Assembly (NCBI RefSeq): GCF_000178995.1
Contig: NZ_ADVZ01000001.1
Coordinates: forward strand, 1,708,001-1,772,000
Origin: Afipia sp. 1NLS2
GTDB lineage: Bacteria; Pseudomonadota; Alphaproteobacteria; Rhizobiales; Xanthobacteraceae
DNA length: 64,000 bases
Direction: 5' to 3'
In this document: in pieces, positions 42,924 through 52,481 of the stretch
Layout: each line of letters opens with the position of its first letter
Numbering within the stretch: the first letter of the stretch is position 1
Program-made: the position numbers and the translations under genes
Notes under the pieces: model-generated
Told to the model about the DNA's origin: nothing
The model's input: the letters and a program-made list of their open reading frames with translations, nothing else
The model's database searches: none

Positions 42924-44357
42924 TTATTCCTGCAATTGCCGCTTGAGGAGTTCGACCTCGTCGGACAGCGCTACGTCCTTGGAGACGAGCGACTCGATCT
43001 TACGCACCGCATGCAGCACGGTGGTGTGGTCGCGGCCTCCAAACCGGCGTCCGATCTCCGGCAGCGAGCGCAGCGTCAGCGTTTTGGCGAGGTACATCGC
43101 CACTTGGCGCGGGCGCACCACATTGGCGGTGCGGCGCGAGGACAACAGGTCCGAGCGGCTGACATTGTACTGCCGCGCGACGACGCGCTGGATGTCCTCG
43201 ATCTTGACCCGGCGCGGCTCCTGCGGACGGATCAGGTCGCGGACTTCACGCTCCGCCATCTCCAGCGTCACCGGCGTGGAGTTCAGCTTGGAGTGGGCGA
43301 GCAGGCGATTGATCGCGCCTTCGAGGTCGCGGCCGTTATGGGTGATAGCTTTGGCGAGATAATCGAGCACCGGCAGCGGTACATCGAAGCTCGCGTGATG
43401 GGCACGGGCGGCGGAGACGCGCGACTTGAGGATTTCGAGGCGCAATTCTTCGCCCAGTGCGCCCATCTCGACCACTAAGCCGCCTGCGAGGCGCGAGCGG
43501 ACACGGTCGTCGAGGCTCTCCAGATCGGACGGCGGGCGGTCCGCCGCGATCACCACCTGACGTCCGGCGTCGATCAGCGCGTTGAGGGTGTGACAGAACT
43601 CGGCCTGGGTCGATTTGCCCTGCAAGAACTGCAGGTCGTCGATCACCAGCACGTCGATGCCGCGCAGCGCTTCCTTGAAGGCCAGCGCGGTCTGCGTTTT
43701 CAGCGCTGCGACAAAGCCGTACATGAATTTTTCCGCGGTCAGGTACAGCACCTTGCGGTCGGCTGAGTTGCCGGCCCAGGTCACCGCCTGCAGCAGATGG
43801 GTTTTGCCGAGGCCTACGCCCGCGTGGATGTAGAGCGGGTTGAACATCACGTTGTCGCCACGGCGGCCTTCGGCGACTTGACGCGCGGCGGCGAGCGCCA
43901 GCGTGTTGGAGCGGCCGCCGACGAAGGTCGCAAACGTCAGGCGCGGATCGAGCGGCGAACCGCCGAGCGCCTCATGGCTGGCCGACACCGGCACGGTCGC
44001 AACCGAGCGTAGCTCCGAAGGGCCGCGATGCTCGTGCTCGCTCAACCGTTCCTCGACGCTGGCCTTGGCATCCTTGGCCACGACGGGAGCGCGAACCGGC
44101 GTCCGCACGGTGAGATCCACGCGGCTCACCTCCGGCAGTTCGGCCTGCCAGCAGCTCAGCACGCGGTCGGCATAATGGGTCTGGATCCAGCTCTTGAGGA
44201 AGCGTGTCGGCACCGACAGATGCACGCTTTCTCCGCCAACGCGCTCAAGATCCATGCGCGCGAACCAGCTTGAATAAACGTCCTCTCCCACCGTCGAGCG
44301 CAGCCGCCCTTTTACGCGAGTCCAACGATCCTGTTCGATGCCTTCTGCGATTGCCAT
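42924..44357 (-). CDS. dnaA: Chromosomal replication initiator DnaA
   Basis: DnaA binds DnaA boxes and opens oriC. The 477-residue protein has domain I (about 10-85), a variable linker, the AAA+ domain with Walker A G-V-G-L-G-K-T at 180-186 and Walker [11 protein letters not shown], and the DNA-binding domain IV ending [15 protein letters not shown]. It heads the leftward dnaA-dnaN-recF-gyrB series. Confidence 0.98.
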   Translation of the reverse strand: MAIAEGIEQDRWTRVKGRLRSTVGEDVYSSWFARMDLERVGGESVHLSVPTRFLKSWIQTHYADRVLSCWQAELPEVSRVDLTVRTPVRAPVVAKDAKASVEERLSEHEHRGPSELRSVATVPVSASHEALGGSPLDPRLTFATFVGGRSNTLALAAARQVAEGRRGDNVMFNPLYIHAGVGLGKTHLLQAVTWAGNSADRKVLYLTAEKFMYGFVAALKTQTALAFKEALRGIDVLVIDDLQFLQGKSTQAEFCHTLNALIDAGRQVVIAADRPPSDLESLDDRVRSRLAGGLVVEMGALGEELRLEILKSRVSAARAHHASFDVPLPVLDYLAKAITHNGRDLEGAINRLLAHSKLNSTPVTLEMAEREVRDLIRPQEPRRVKIEDIQRVVARQYNVSRSDLLSSRRTANVVRPRQVAMYLAKTLTLRSLPEIGRRFGGRDHTTVLHAVRKIESLVSKDVALSDEVELLKRQLQE

Positions 44358-45570
44358 TTCGTTTGCTTTTCTGTTTGAAGTTTCTGGTTGGTTTGGCGGT
44401 TAATGCGTCTCCTTCCGCATCCCGTCACAGACAGCTTCCCGTTCGGTGCAAGCGCGCCGGTACGATCATTGGTCTGAGACGAGAGCGAAAAGGTTAGCGC
44501 GGATTTGGATGCGTACTGGGAGGCCGCAACACGCGATGGCGCAGGACGCGTGTGGGATGCCTTTCAGCCGGACCGACTTGCGTTGCGGAGTCTGCCGTTG
44601 CGGAGTGAAGGCCGAGAATGTCGAAAGACGTCTCGAAAGGCATAATTCTCCCCCCTCTCGCTACGTGGGCCGCAGCGAGCTTAAGTCATTTCAATTTTTA
44701 AATCGCGGCTGCCTGGCGCCCAACGCCTTCGCCGTCTTGTGACCCGCCTGCCCGTACCGTTCCTCTACATTCCCCAGCGTCAATGAAGGAGACTGCTCTG
44801 CGTTCCGGCTTTTCTCCCGTGCCTGTGACCCGGACGGGGAAGACGAATTCCGACATAGCAAGCCATTCTCACAAACTGTGTGAGTTTCCTTCTCCATCAT
44901 CGCTGAGGAAGCGTCGCTAAACCTGCACTTTGATTTGCACGTCCGCCCTTGGCCTTTCGATCAAGGGACCTTGTTTCACCAAGGGCCATTCGATCCGATC
45001 AGCCGCGATGCGCCGCGACGAACTAAGAAATACACGAGGCTAAACTTCCCGCAATGGAATGATTTTTGGCGCGTGACGAAAAAATTTGAGCGTCAGCGGC
45101 ACGGTGTTGGGGAGGGTCGCGATACGCATCGCCAACTTTTTGAATCTCCGGACAGATTCGTGAACGTCAGGCGTTGTCACAAAACTTGGGTACGCCAAAA
45201 TAAATTCATAAATCATTTACGATTCACCAGAGCGGTGCGGCGCTTTCAAAGTGGTCTGTCACGCTATGCCGATAAGTGATTATCGAGTCGCGCTAATTTC
45301 TGTTCGTCGCAACAGGGTAGCTTTGGGTGCGCCGATGCGTGCGTGCGGCGTGGCTATTGACAGCGCGAAACCGCGCGGTGGCGCGATGCAGCGCGCAAGA
45401 GCGGCGTGTGAGTGGTTGCTTTTTTGCGGATGCCGTTGCGTACGATGTGACGTGCCGCCGCACAAGAATGGTTACGCGCGCATGGTGCGGCGCGATCCCA
45501 AAAACAAAAGGCCCGGCATTGCCGGGCCTTCAATGCATCCTGCGGGAGCAGGGATGATGGACTTGATCGT
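44358..45570. other. 1.2-kb gene-free region between dnaA and rpsT
   Basis: No supportable gene is present; the short frames lack ribosome sites and family patterns. A 15-base-period repeat (CGTTGCGGAGT twice, 44581-44606), CTCACA/TGTGAG (44868-44884) and GATAA/TTATC (45270-45283) inverted repeats, and an AT-rich patch near 45,190-45,230 are visible. I find no TTATCCACA-type DnaA boxes, so I do not call oriC here. It should hold the dnaA promoter and, at its right end, the rpsT terminator. Confidence 0.5.
45508..45530 (-). terminator. Terminator of rpsT
   Basis: AAGGCCCGGCA / TGCCGGGCCTT is a perfect 11-bp inverted repeat with one central base, followed on the minus strand by TTGTTTTTG. It lies about 40 bases after the rpsT stop. 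Confidence 0.88.
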
Positions 45571-45837
45571 TTACTTGGCGAGCTTGGCGATCTGCGCGGT
45601 GAGGCGCGACACCTTCCGGCTCGCATTGTTCTTGTGAATGATGTTGCGCTGAGCGGCGCGCATGAGCTGAGGCTCGGCCTGCTTCATCGCCTCGAGGGCA
45701 GCAGTGCGGTCGCCCTTCTCGATCGCAGCCTCGACCGAACGAACCGATCCGCGCATCTGGGTGCGGCGGGATTTGTTGATCGCAGTGCGGCGGGCAATCT
45801 TGCGGGTCGCCTTCTTGGCGGAGGTGGTATTGGCCAT
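45571..45837 (-). CDS. rpsT: 30S ribosomal protein S20
   Basis: S20 binds 16S rRNA helix 44 and the 5' domain. With the ATG at 45837 it has 88 residues, typical length, starting [10 protein letters not shown]. The Lys/Arg-rich helices and [15 protein letters not shown] match the family. Position beside dnaA is usual in this group. The longer in-frame extension upstream is not family sequence. Confidence 0.96.
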   Translation of the reverse strand: MANTTSAKKATRKIARRTAINKSRRTQMRGSVRSVEAAIEKGDRTAALEAMKQAEPQLMRAAQRNIIHKNNASRKVSRLTAQIAKLAK

Positions 45838-46151
45838 GGTCTCTTTGCGTCCTTCGGCGGCACTCCGTTTAAAGAGGCCGGGCTGGTCGTGCTCGGCCAC
45901 ACGGCCGATGCGATAATGATGATGTTCCGCGTCCCGGAGCCTGCGCCTGTCAGAGAATGAGGGCGCGCCTCAAAGAACAGCGGCGGCCGGATTTCTCCGC
46001 CGCCAATTGGGCCTCCTTATAAGGGGGCGGCTTTCGACCGTCAACGACTTCCCCGGCCAGGGAATGGCCCGGATTCGAGGGAAACTGGGCGGATTCGGTT
46101 GAATTTTACGGCTTTGCCCGGTATTGCCGCTTCGTCTGGCAAGGGGGACTC
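45838..46151. other. Divergent intergenic region upstream of rpsT
   Basis: No gene is seen. A 7-bp GC stem (GCGGCGG/CCGCCGC, 45980-46003) with a 10-base loop lies between rpsT and the small membrane protein gene. Promoters for both are expected here. Confidence 0.4.
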
Positions 46152-46469
46152 ATGTTCCGCGGTCTGTTTCGCCTCATTGGCCTGCTGCTGCTGGCGGGGG
46201 CTTTCATCTTCCTGGTTTATGACGGCGCACGTTCGATCGCTGACCAGACCCTGCGTCTGACCCGCCTCGGCGACTTCTGGAATGACATCAATCAGGCGAG
46301 CCAGCGGGCCTTTCAGGCGAAGGTCGAGGACACCTCGATGTTCCTGTGGGACCATGTTGTGAAGGTCGTGCTGCATCAGCCGACCTGCGTGGTGCTGGGC
46401 GTCCTCGGCATCGCGCTTCTGGTGCTGTGCCGCCCGGCCAAGCCGCTGATCGGCTATGGGCGGGACTAA
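46152..46469 (+). CDS. Small membrane protein of unknown function
   Basis: The 105-residue product has two hydrophobic segments (about 6-23 and 76-94) separated by a polar, helical loop containing R-S-I-A-D-Q-T-L-R-L-T-R-L-G-D-F-W-N-D-I-N. This suggests a small inner-membrane protein with both ends in the cytoplasm. I recognise no characterised family. It precedes msrA by 66 bases on the same strand. Confidence 0.7.
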   Translation: MFRGLFRLIGLLLLAGAFIFLVYDGARSIADQTLRLTRLGDFWNDINQASQRAFQAKVEDTSMFLWDHVVKVVLHQPTCVVLGVLGIALLVLCRPAKPLIGYGRD

Positions 46470-46535
46470 GCGGGCGTAACCTTTCGCGGTCGCCTGCGTA
46501 GTACCTATATCCTCGTCACAGCGCAGGAGACCGCC

Positions 46536-47192
46536 ATGTTCTTTGCCCGCAAGCCGCTCACCGTTCCGACCACCGCCGAGGCGCTGCCTGGACGGCCCGA
46601 CCCGATCCCGACCGCAAGGTCCCATTTCGTCAACGGGCATGCGTTGAAAGGGCCTTATCCCGCGGGCATGGAAACCGCCGTGTTCGGGCTTGGCTGCTTC
46701 TGGGGTGCGGAGCGCAAGTTCTGGCAACTCGGCGATGCCGTGTACGTCACTGCAGTTGGCTACGCCGGAGGTGTCACGCCCAACCCGACCTATGAGGAAG
46801 CGTGCAGCGGCCTGACCGGGCACACCGAAGCGGTGCTCGTGGTGTTCGATCCGGCCAAAATCTCCTACGAGACGCTTCTGAAGACGTTCTGGGAAAGCCA
46901 CGATCCGACGCAGGGCATGCGGCAGGGCAATGACATCGGCACCCAGTATCGCTCGGCGATTTACACGACGAGCGAGGCGCAGATGAAGGCAGCCTTGGCC
47001 TCGAAGGCGGCCTACGAGAAGGCGCTTGCGGAGAAGGGCTATGCTGCGATCTCCACTGAGGTCGCGCCGCTGGAGTATTTCTATTTTGCCGAGGACTATC
47101 ATCAGCAATACCTCGCCAAGAATCCGGGCGGCTATTGCGGCCTTGGCGGTACCGGCGTGTCCTGCCAGATCGGTACCGGCGTCAATGCTTGA
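46536..47192 (+). CDS. msrA: Peptide-methionine (S)-S-oxide reductase MsrA
   Basis: MsrA reduces methionine-S-sulfoxide in proteins. The catalytic Cys54 is in [10 protein letters not shown]; the conserved G-G-V-T-P-N-P-T-Y and [12 protein letters not shown] motifs follow. The 218-residue protein has an N-terminal extension of about 45 residues of the E. coli MsrA type and no evident signal peptide. Confidence 0.95.
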   Translation: MFFARKPLTVPTTAEALPGRPDPIPTARSHFVNGHALKGPYPAGMETAVFGLGCFWGAERKFWQLGDAVYVTAVGYAGGVTPNPTYEEACSGLTGHTEAVLVVFDPAKISYETLLKTFWESHDPTQGMRQGNDIGTQYRSAIYTTSEAQMKAALASKAAYEKALAEKGYAAISTEVAPLEYFYFAEDYHQQYLAKNPGGYCGLGGTGVSCQIGTGVNA

Positions 47193-47199
47193 ATGAAAA

Positions 47200-47225
47200 G
47201 GCGCTTTCCCTGCCGGGGAAGCGCC
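47200..47225 (+). terminator. Hairpin after msrA
   Basis: GGCGCTTtCCC and GGGgAAGCGCC form a strong stem with a 4-base loop, 8 bases after the msrA stop. No U-tract follows, so termination strength is uncertain. Confidence 0.55.
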
Positions 47226-47279
47226 GATCCCGCGCCACTTACCCTTTGTTAACCATAAGTGCTGCACACCGGAGCAAAC

Positions 47280-47297
47280 CCCTTTCTTGAGAAAGGG
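47280..47297. promoter_or_regulatory. Palindrome before the Wza-like gene
   Basis: CCCTTTCT-tg-AGAAAGGG is a perfect 8+8 palindrome ending 15 bases before the GTG start. It could be an operator or a 5'-UTR hairpin that limits translation. Confidence 0.45.
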
Positions 47298-47311
47298 CAA
47301 GCCCGGAGCGT

Positions 47312-47995
47312 TTGGTGCGGCCGTCTCGCGTGTCACTGATTGTCGTCACCCTGATTGCGCTCGCGATGTCGGGCTGCATGCGTGCCTCTGCGCCGCCTGC
47401 CGTTGCGCCGCGCGCCGATCTCGATGCGCTGATCTACAAGACCGCGTCCTGCACGGCCGAGCGCTGTGCACCCGTGGTGGTACCGGCGAACGCCGCGATC
47501 CCTGCGAATGTCGCCAATGCCTATGCCGCGACGGAAGGCCCATACCGGCTTGATGCTGGCGACAAACTGCGCATCGTCGTCTTTGGTCAGGAAGGACTGA
47601 CCAACACCTATGCGGTCGATGCCGGCGGCTCGATCACGATGCCATTGATCGGCGGCGTGCGTGCGAAGGGATTATCGCCGGCCGAACTCGCGGGCGTGAT
47701 AACCGCGCGCCTCAAGCACGGCTATATCCGCGAGCCTTATGTGGCGGTGGAGATCGAGGCCTACCGGCCGTTCTTTATCCTCGGTGAAGTCACGGCACCG
47801 GGCCAGTATCCTTACGTGCCGAACATGACGGCGGAAAGCGCGGTGGCGATCGCAGGCGGTTTTACGCCGCGCGCGCAGCGGCAGGACGTCAAGCTGACAC
47901 GGACCTATCCGGCGGGTCCTGTGACCACCACAGTGCCGCTCGCAACCACACTCAAGCCCGGCGATACCATTCTCGTCGGCGAGCGCTGGTTTTAG
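47312..47995 (+). CDS. Polysaccharide export lipoprotein, Wza-like
   Basis: The 227-residue product starts at GTG and has a lipoprotein signal with M-S-G-C (lipidated Cys21). It then holds a Poly_export domain (about 72-150: Y-R-L-D-A-G-D-K-L-R-I-V-V-F-G-Q-E-G-L) and one SLBB domain (V-T-A-P-G-Q-Y-P-Y-V near 165). This is the short form of outer-membrane polysaccharide export proteins. No Wzc/Wzz partner is adjacent; the sugar locus near 54-64 kb may or may not use it. It overlaps the next gene tail to tail by 4 bases. Confidence 0.88.
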   Translation: MVRPSRVSLIVVTLIALAMSGCMRASAPPAVAPRADLDALIYKTASCTAERCAPVVVPANAAIPANVANAYAATEGPYRLDAGDKLRIVVFGQEGLTNTYAVDAGGSITMPLIGGVRAKGLSPAELAGVITARLKHGYIREPYVAVEIEAYRPFFILGEVTAPGQYPYVPNMTAESAVAIAGGFTPRAQRQDVKLTRTYPAGPVTTTVPLATTLKPGDTILVGERWF

Positions 47996-48363
47996 AACAT
48001 CGGCGATCGACCAAGCCAGCTGCGGCTCCAGTCGCCCTTCCATCCGGTGAGGCGGCCATGGCGGAATTGCAGATAAAGCGGGTCCTTGCGAAACAGGAAG
48101 CCGTCGCCGTTGACCATGCGGATGACGGCGAAGGTCTCGTTGCCCGGCGATCCGCTCACATAAGTCAGCGGTGCGCCGAGTGCCGCCGCCGCGCTCTCAG
48201 CATCCATCCCGAAGGCAAGCGGCGTGGTGTTCGACAGCGTCGAGGTGAAGGGGGACCGCACGGTGTCCTGCGCCATCGCGGATGAGGACAATGCGGCGCT
48301 TGTCACGAGCGCGAGGCAAGACGCAAATGTTGCGGATCTAATGCTGAGGGCGGCTTTGATCAT
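47992..48363 (-). CDS. Exported hypothetical protein
   Basis: The 123-residue product has a Sec-type signal peptide (K near the start, hydrophobic core to about 26, A-M-A-Q cleavage site). The mature part has L-G-A-P-L-T-Y-V-S-G-S and L-Y-L-Q-F-R-H-G-R-L-T-G-W-K-G-D-W near the end. It resembles small periplasmic proteins of unknown function in this family. Its end overlaps the Wza-like gene. Confidence 0.65.
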   Translation of the reverse strand: MIKAALSIRSATFASCLALVTSAALSSSAMAQDTVRSPFTSTLSNTTPLAFGMDAESAAAALGAPLTYVSGSPGNETFAVIRMVNGDGFLFRKDPLYLQFRHGRLTGWKGDWSRSWLGRSPMF

Positions 48364-48419
48364 GCTGCGATTGTTGCATTCCCGCGCCTGAAGGCAAGCG
48401 GGAATTGCCAACGGTCAAT

Positions 48420-50024
48420 TCACGATACGGCACCCTGCCGGAATTTCAGAACCTGTCCGGCTCCCTTGCGCGGAGAGCGGCGGTTCATTTCCGTGATTTC
48501 ACGCCCAAGCTCGGCCTGGGTGAAAGGCTTCGGCAGTTTCGTCACGTTGTCGCCGGCGCCACGTTCGAGTTCGGCATAGCCGGTGGCAAGGATCACGGGA
48601 AGATCGGGCCACTGCGTCTTGATGTCGGTGATGAGCTGCAGGCCGGTCGTGTGCGGCATCGCCTGATCGGTGATGACGAGATCGATACCGTCACGGGTTT
48701 GCAGGATGGCGAGTGCTTCCTTCGCCGACGAGGCGGCCAACCCGACATGGCCGAGGTCCTCCAGCATCGCGATGGTGTTGGTCAGCACCAGTATGTCGTC
48801 GTCGACCGCGAGTACGATCAGCGACTCCTGATCGGGAGTAGGCTGGACAATCTGCAAGGCGGGCGGTGTGACCGACAATTTCGGTTTGGCGACCGGCAGC
48901 CACAGTTCAGCGGTGGTGCCCTTGCCGGCTGCACTCTGGAGCACGAAGCGGCCGCCGCATTGTTCAGTCAGGCCATGCACCATCGACAGGCCGAGGCCGG
49001 TGCCCTTGCCGGGCCCCTTGGTGGTGAAGAACGGCTCGGCCGCGCGGCGCAACGTGTCGGTGTCCATGCCGGTGCCGCCGTCCTCGACGCTGAGACAGAT
49101 GTATGACCCCGGTGCGAGGGCCAGTCGGTTTTGCTCGGACACGCTTTCCTCGCGCGCGGCGATCACGATCTGGCCGCCGTCCGGCATGGCGTCGCGCGCA
49201 TTCACGGCGAGATTGAGCAGCGCCATTTCGAGTTGATTGGCATCCGTCAGAGCCGGAGCAATCACCAGCGGAAATTGCGTCTGGATATCGATGGACGGGC
49301 CGAGCGATCGCTGTAGCAGTTCGGTCATGCCGCGGATCAGATTGGGAATGTCGACGGCAGTCTGCACGAGGTCCTGCCGGCGCGCGAAGGCGAGCATGCG
49401 CTGCGTCAGCGTCGAGCCGCGGCGGGCACCCTGCATCGCGTTCTCGAGTAGGGTATGGAGTTTGGGATCGTCTGGCAGCCGCTTGCGCATCAATTCGAGG
49501 CTGCCCATGACGGCCATCAGCAGATTATTGAAATCATGTGCGATGCCGCCAGTGAGCTGGCCGATGGCTTCCATTTTCTGCGAATGCAGCAGCGCCTCGC
49601 GATGCTGATCGAGATTGAGCTGCGCGTTGCGCCGCTCGGTGAGATCGCGCGTGATCTTGGCGTAGCCGACCACGCTGCCGTCCGGAGCGCGGATCGGATC
49701 GATGATGACGTAGGCCCAGAACTTCGTGCCATCCTTGCGGATGCGCCAGCCCTCGCTCTCGAACTTGCCCTCTTTCCGTGCTGTCTCCAGCGCTCGCTCG
49801 GGCAGGCCGTCGGCGCGATCGGATTCGGAATAGAAGCGGGAGAAATGGTGGCCGATGATTTCACTCGCCGTATATCCCTTGAAGCGCTCAGCGCCGGGAT
49901 TCCAGCTTGTGATGATGCCGTTGGGATCGAGCATATAGATGGCGTAGTCCGTCACTGCTTCGACCAGCAGGCGGTAACGGCCATCGTCTGTCAGGGATGC
50001 GGCGTAACGGTCAGAAAATTCCAT
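48420..50024 (-). CDS. PAS hybrid sensor histidine kinase with receiver domain
   Basis: The 534-residue protein has no membrane span. Its order is PAS/PAC (about 15-135, with the Y-A-K-I-T-R-D-L-T end), HisKA with His163 (G-I-A-H-D-F-N-N-L-L), HATPase with N-L-A-V-N-A-R-D-A-M and G-T-G-L-G-L-S-M-V-H, and a C-terminal receiver domain with Asp453 (V-I-T-D-Q-A-M-P). It is a soluble hybrid kinase of the type common in Bradyrhizobium. No response regulator is adjacent, so its output is unknown. The PAS ligand cannot be read from sequence. Confidence 0.88.
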   Translation of the reverse strand: MEFSDRYAASLTDDGRYRLLVEAVTDYAIYMLDPNGIITSWNPGAERFKGYTASEIIGHHFSRFYSESDRADGLPERALETARKEGKFESEGWRIRKDGTKFWAYVIIDPIRAPDGSVVGYAKITRDLTERRNAQLNLDQHREALLHSQKMEAIGQLTGGIAHDFNNLLMAVMGSLELMRKRLPDDPKLHTLLENAMQGARRGSTLTQRMLAFARRQDLVQTAVDIPNLIRGMTELLQRSLGPSIDIQTQFPLVIAPALTDANQLEMALLNLAVNARDAMPDGGQIVIAAREESVSEQNRLALAPGSYICLSVEDGGTGMDTDTLRRAAEPFFTTKGPGKGTGLGLSMVHGLTEQCGGRFVLQSAAGKGTTAELWLPVAKPKLSVTPPALQIVQPTPDQESLIVLAVDDDILVLTNTIAMLEDLGHVGLAASSAKEALAILQTRDGIDLVITDQAMPHTTGLQLITDIKTQWPDLPVILATGYAELERGAGDNVTKLPKPFTQAELGREITEMNRRSPRKGAGQVLKFRQGAVS

Positions 50025-50634
50025 GACCCCTCAAAAAACGGGGCTTTCCGTGAAGCCGCTCGTCCGCCTCACTAACATCGGCAAGCCCCGTTCGTTCCAG
50101 CCTTTTCCGGCGTCCCGGGGCCGGAAAACCGCTCGGATGGTTACCGGCCGGGGCGTCAGCGGGTTTGTCGGGCGCTTCTCTGGGGTATGCATCGGGCCAT
50201 GTCCTCCGGCCGGTCTTCAAATGCCAGGAAGGCAGGCGGCCGGGCGGCGATGCTGGACGAATCTGTCACGAAAATTCCGGAAACCGGCGAGCTGGCCATG
50301 TGTTTTGCCGGGTCACGAAAATATTTTTCCGATGGTGCGAGAGGGTAAATGCCGGGTTCCGGCAGAAGGATATTCTCGCTGCGGTCCGGGACGCAGTACG
50401 GACATTTCCCTCGTTCATGCGCTTGCAAAAGGGCCTTCTTTTGCAGGCATAACTTCAATTTTCCGGATGCCGCGCATGGCTCGCATCGCGTTTGCATCGG
50501 CCCATATGAAGTTGCACAACGATGTTGTCCTTCGCCGGAATGGCGCGCAGGCGAGTGGTCCTGCAGCCGCGTTTTGAAGCGAAAGGCGCCTCCGCGAACC
50601 GATGGGTTCGCGCTGCATCGAGAGCAAGGTTGCA
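50025..50634. other. 610-bp divergent region between histidine kinase and cysJ
   Basis: No supportable gene; the frames across it have no ribosome site or family match. It must carry the cysJ and histidine-kinase promoters. The clearest structure is the hairpin just before cysJ. No riboswitch consensus is recognised. Confidence 0.45.
50593..50612 (+). promoter_or_regulatory. Hairpin in the cysJ leader
   Basis: CGCGAACC-gatg-GGTTCGCG is a perfect 8-bp stem ending 22 bases before the cysJ ATG. A role in translation control or mRNA stability is possible. Confidence 0.45.
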
Positions 50635-52470
50635 ATGACAAAAGTATTCCCCGGCCCGGCGCTTTCCGAAGACCAGTGGCAGCAGATCAGCTCGCTGGCG
50701 ACGACCTTGTCGCCGGAGCAGGCGACCTGGATCAGCGGCTATTTCTCCGGGGTCAGCGATTCCTTCCGCCTGAGGACCGGTTCCGCCACGGCTGTGGTGG
50801 AAAAGGCGCCGCCGGCGGCTACGACGCCCGCGCCTGCCGCCGCCAGCCGGACCCTCACCGTCCTTTACGCCAGCGAAACCGGCAACAGCGCGGCGCTCGC
50901 CAAGGCCTTTGCGCAGGACGCCAAGGCGCAGGGCATCAATGCCAGCGTCGCCAGCATGGCCGACTACAAGGTGCGCGGCCTGAAGGATGAGCAGGATCTC
51001 GTCGTCATCACCTCGACCCATGGCGAGGGCGACCCGCCGCAGACCGGTGTCGGTTTCTTCGAATTCCTGGAAAGCCGCAAGGCGCCGAAGCTGCCGCAAC
51101 TGCGGTTCGCGGTGCTTGCGCTCGGCGATTCCACCTATGAGAAATATTGCGAGGCCGGCAAGCGCATCGACCGCCGCCTTGAGGAACTGGGCGCGCAGCG
51201 CATCGTCGATCGCGTCGATTGCGATGTCGATTACGAGGAGCCTTCCGCCGCCTGGCATGCCGACGTGCTGCATCGCCTGGCGCCTGCCGTGCAGGCCTCC
51301 GCCGCAACGCCGGTGGCCGTCTCGTCTGCCGCTGCTCCCGCGCATGCGGCATCCTTCGACAAGAAGAACCCGTTTGCGGCGAGCGTGATCGACAACATCG
51401 TGCTGACGGGCCGTGGTTCCAGCAAGGAAACGCGGCATATCGAGTTATCGCTGGCGGATTCCGGGCTGAACTATCAGCCGGGTGATGCGCTCGGCATCGT
51501 GCCGCGCAACGATCCGGCGCTGGTCGCGTCGCTGATCGAGAAGCTGAAACTGCAGGCCGACGCCCCCGTGACGGTGAAGCAGCAAACCTTGCCGCTGCAC
51601 GAAGCGCTCGGCAGCGCTTTTGAAATCACTGCCGCGACGCCGCGCTTCCTCGACCATTGGGCATCCGTTACCGGCTCTTCGGAGCTGGAACAGTTGCGCA
51701 GCCCGGAAGAAGGTGCGGCGCGCACCGCGTTCCTGCACAACCACCATGTCCTGGACATCGTGAACCGCTTCCCGGCGTCCGGCATCGAGCCGGCAACGCT
51801 GCTTGCGGGACTGCGGCCGTTGCAGCCGCGGCTTTATTCCATCGCTTCGAGCCTTACGGCTGCGCCGGATGAGGTCCACCTCACGGTCAGCACTGTGCGC
51901 TACAATCTGCACGACGTGCCGCGCGCGGGCGTGGCGTCCAGCTATCTCGCCTCTCTGACGGACGAGGATGCCACGCTGCCGGTCTATATCCAGCCGAGCG
52001 CGCATTTCCATCTCCCCGCCAATGACGTGCCGATCATCATGATCGGTGCGGGCACGGGCGTCGCGCCCTATCGTGCCTTCATGCAGCAGCGCGAGGCCGA
52101 AGCGGCTTCGGGCCGCTCCTGGCTGTTCTTCGGGGAACGTAATTTCCGCAGCGACTTTCTCTATCAGGTTGAATGGCAGGCGCTGCTTAAGAGCGGCGCG
52201 CTGAGCCGGATGGACGTCGCGTTCTCGCGCGACGGCGCGAACAAGGTCTATGTGCAGGATCGGCTGCGCGAACAGGGCCGCGATATTTATGCCTGGCTCG
52301 AGGAAGGGGCGCAGGTCTATGTCTGCGGCGATGCCGCCCATATGGCCCCCGACGTGCATGCGGCGCTCGCCAATGTGGTCGAGACGCATGGCGGATTGAG
52401 CCATGAGGCGGCGAACGAATATCTGACCGAGTTGCAGCGCGACCGCCGCTACCTGCTCGACGTTTACTGA
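50635..52470 (+). CDS. cysJ: NADPH-sulfite reductase flavoprotein CysJ
   Basis: CysJ passes electrons from NADPH through FAD and FMN to CysI. The 611-residue product has a flavodoxin/FMN domain (about 72-220: V-L-Y-A-S-E-T-G-N-S-A), an FAD-binding domain with R-L-Y-S-I-A-S-S near 400, and an NADP-binding domain (I-G-A-G-T-G-V-A-P-Y-R-A-F near 470, Y-V-C-G-D-A-A-H-M-A-P). A 70-residue N-terminal region includes a Pro/Ala linker. I choose the ATG at 50635 over one 33 bases earlier. cysI follows at 11 bases. Confidence 0.93.
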   Translation: MTKVFPGPALSEDQWQQISSLATTLSPEQATWISGYFSGVSDSFRLRTGSATAVVEKAPPAATTPAPAAASRTLTVLYASETGNSAALAKAFAQDAKAQGINASVASMADYKVRGLKDEQDLVVITSTHGEGDPPQTGVGFFEFLESRKAPKLPQLRFAVLALGDSTYEKYCEAGKRIDRRLEELGAQRIVDRVDCDVDYEEPSAAWHADVLHRLAPAVQASAATPVAVSSAAAPAHAASFDKKNPFAASVIDNIVLTGRGSSKETRHIELSLADSGLNYQPGDALGIVPRNDPALVASLIEKLKLQADAPVTVKQQTLPLHEALGSAFEITAATPRFLDHWASVTGSSELEQLRSPEEGAARTAFLHNHHVLDIVNRFPASGIEPATLLAGLRPLQPRLYSIASSLTAAPDEVHLTVSTVRYNLHDVPRAGVASSYLASLTDEDATLPVYIQPSAHFHLPANDVPIIMIGAGTGVAPYRAFMQQREAEAASGRSWLFFGERNFRSDFLYQVEWQALLKSGALSRMDVAFSRDGANKVYVQDRLREQGRDIYAWLEEGAQVYVCGDAAHMAPDVHAALANVVETHGGLSHEAANEYLTELQRDRRYLLDVY

Positions 52471-52481
52471 GGGCGCGCGTG

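Noticed and set aside
44358-45570. oriC call in the dnaA-rpsT gap
   Set aside because: No DnaA-box cluster was found; the gene neighbourhood alone is not enough.
50290-50420. Possible riboswitch upstream of cysJ
   Set aside because: GAGAGGG-like text occurs, but no conserved SAM, cobalamin or TPP core could be traced.
50023-50577. 184-codon frame upstream of cysJ
   Set aside because: No ribosome site, low-complexity basic composition and no recognisable domain; treated as leader DNA.
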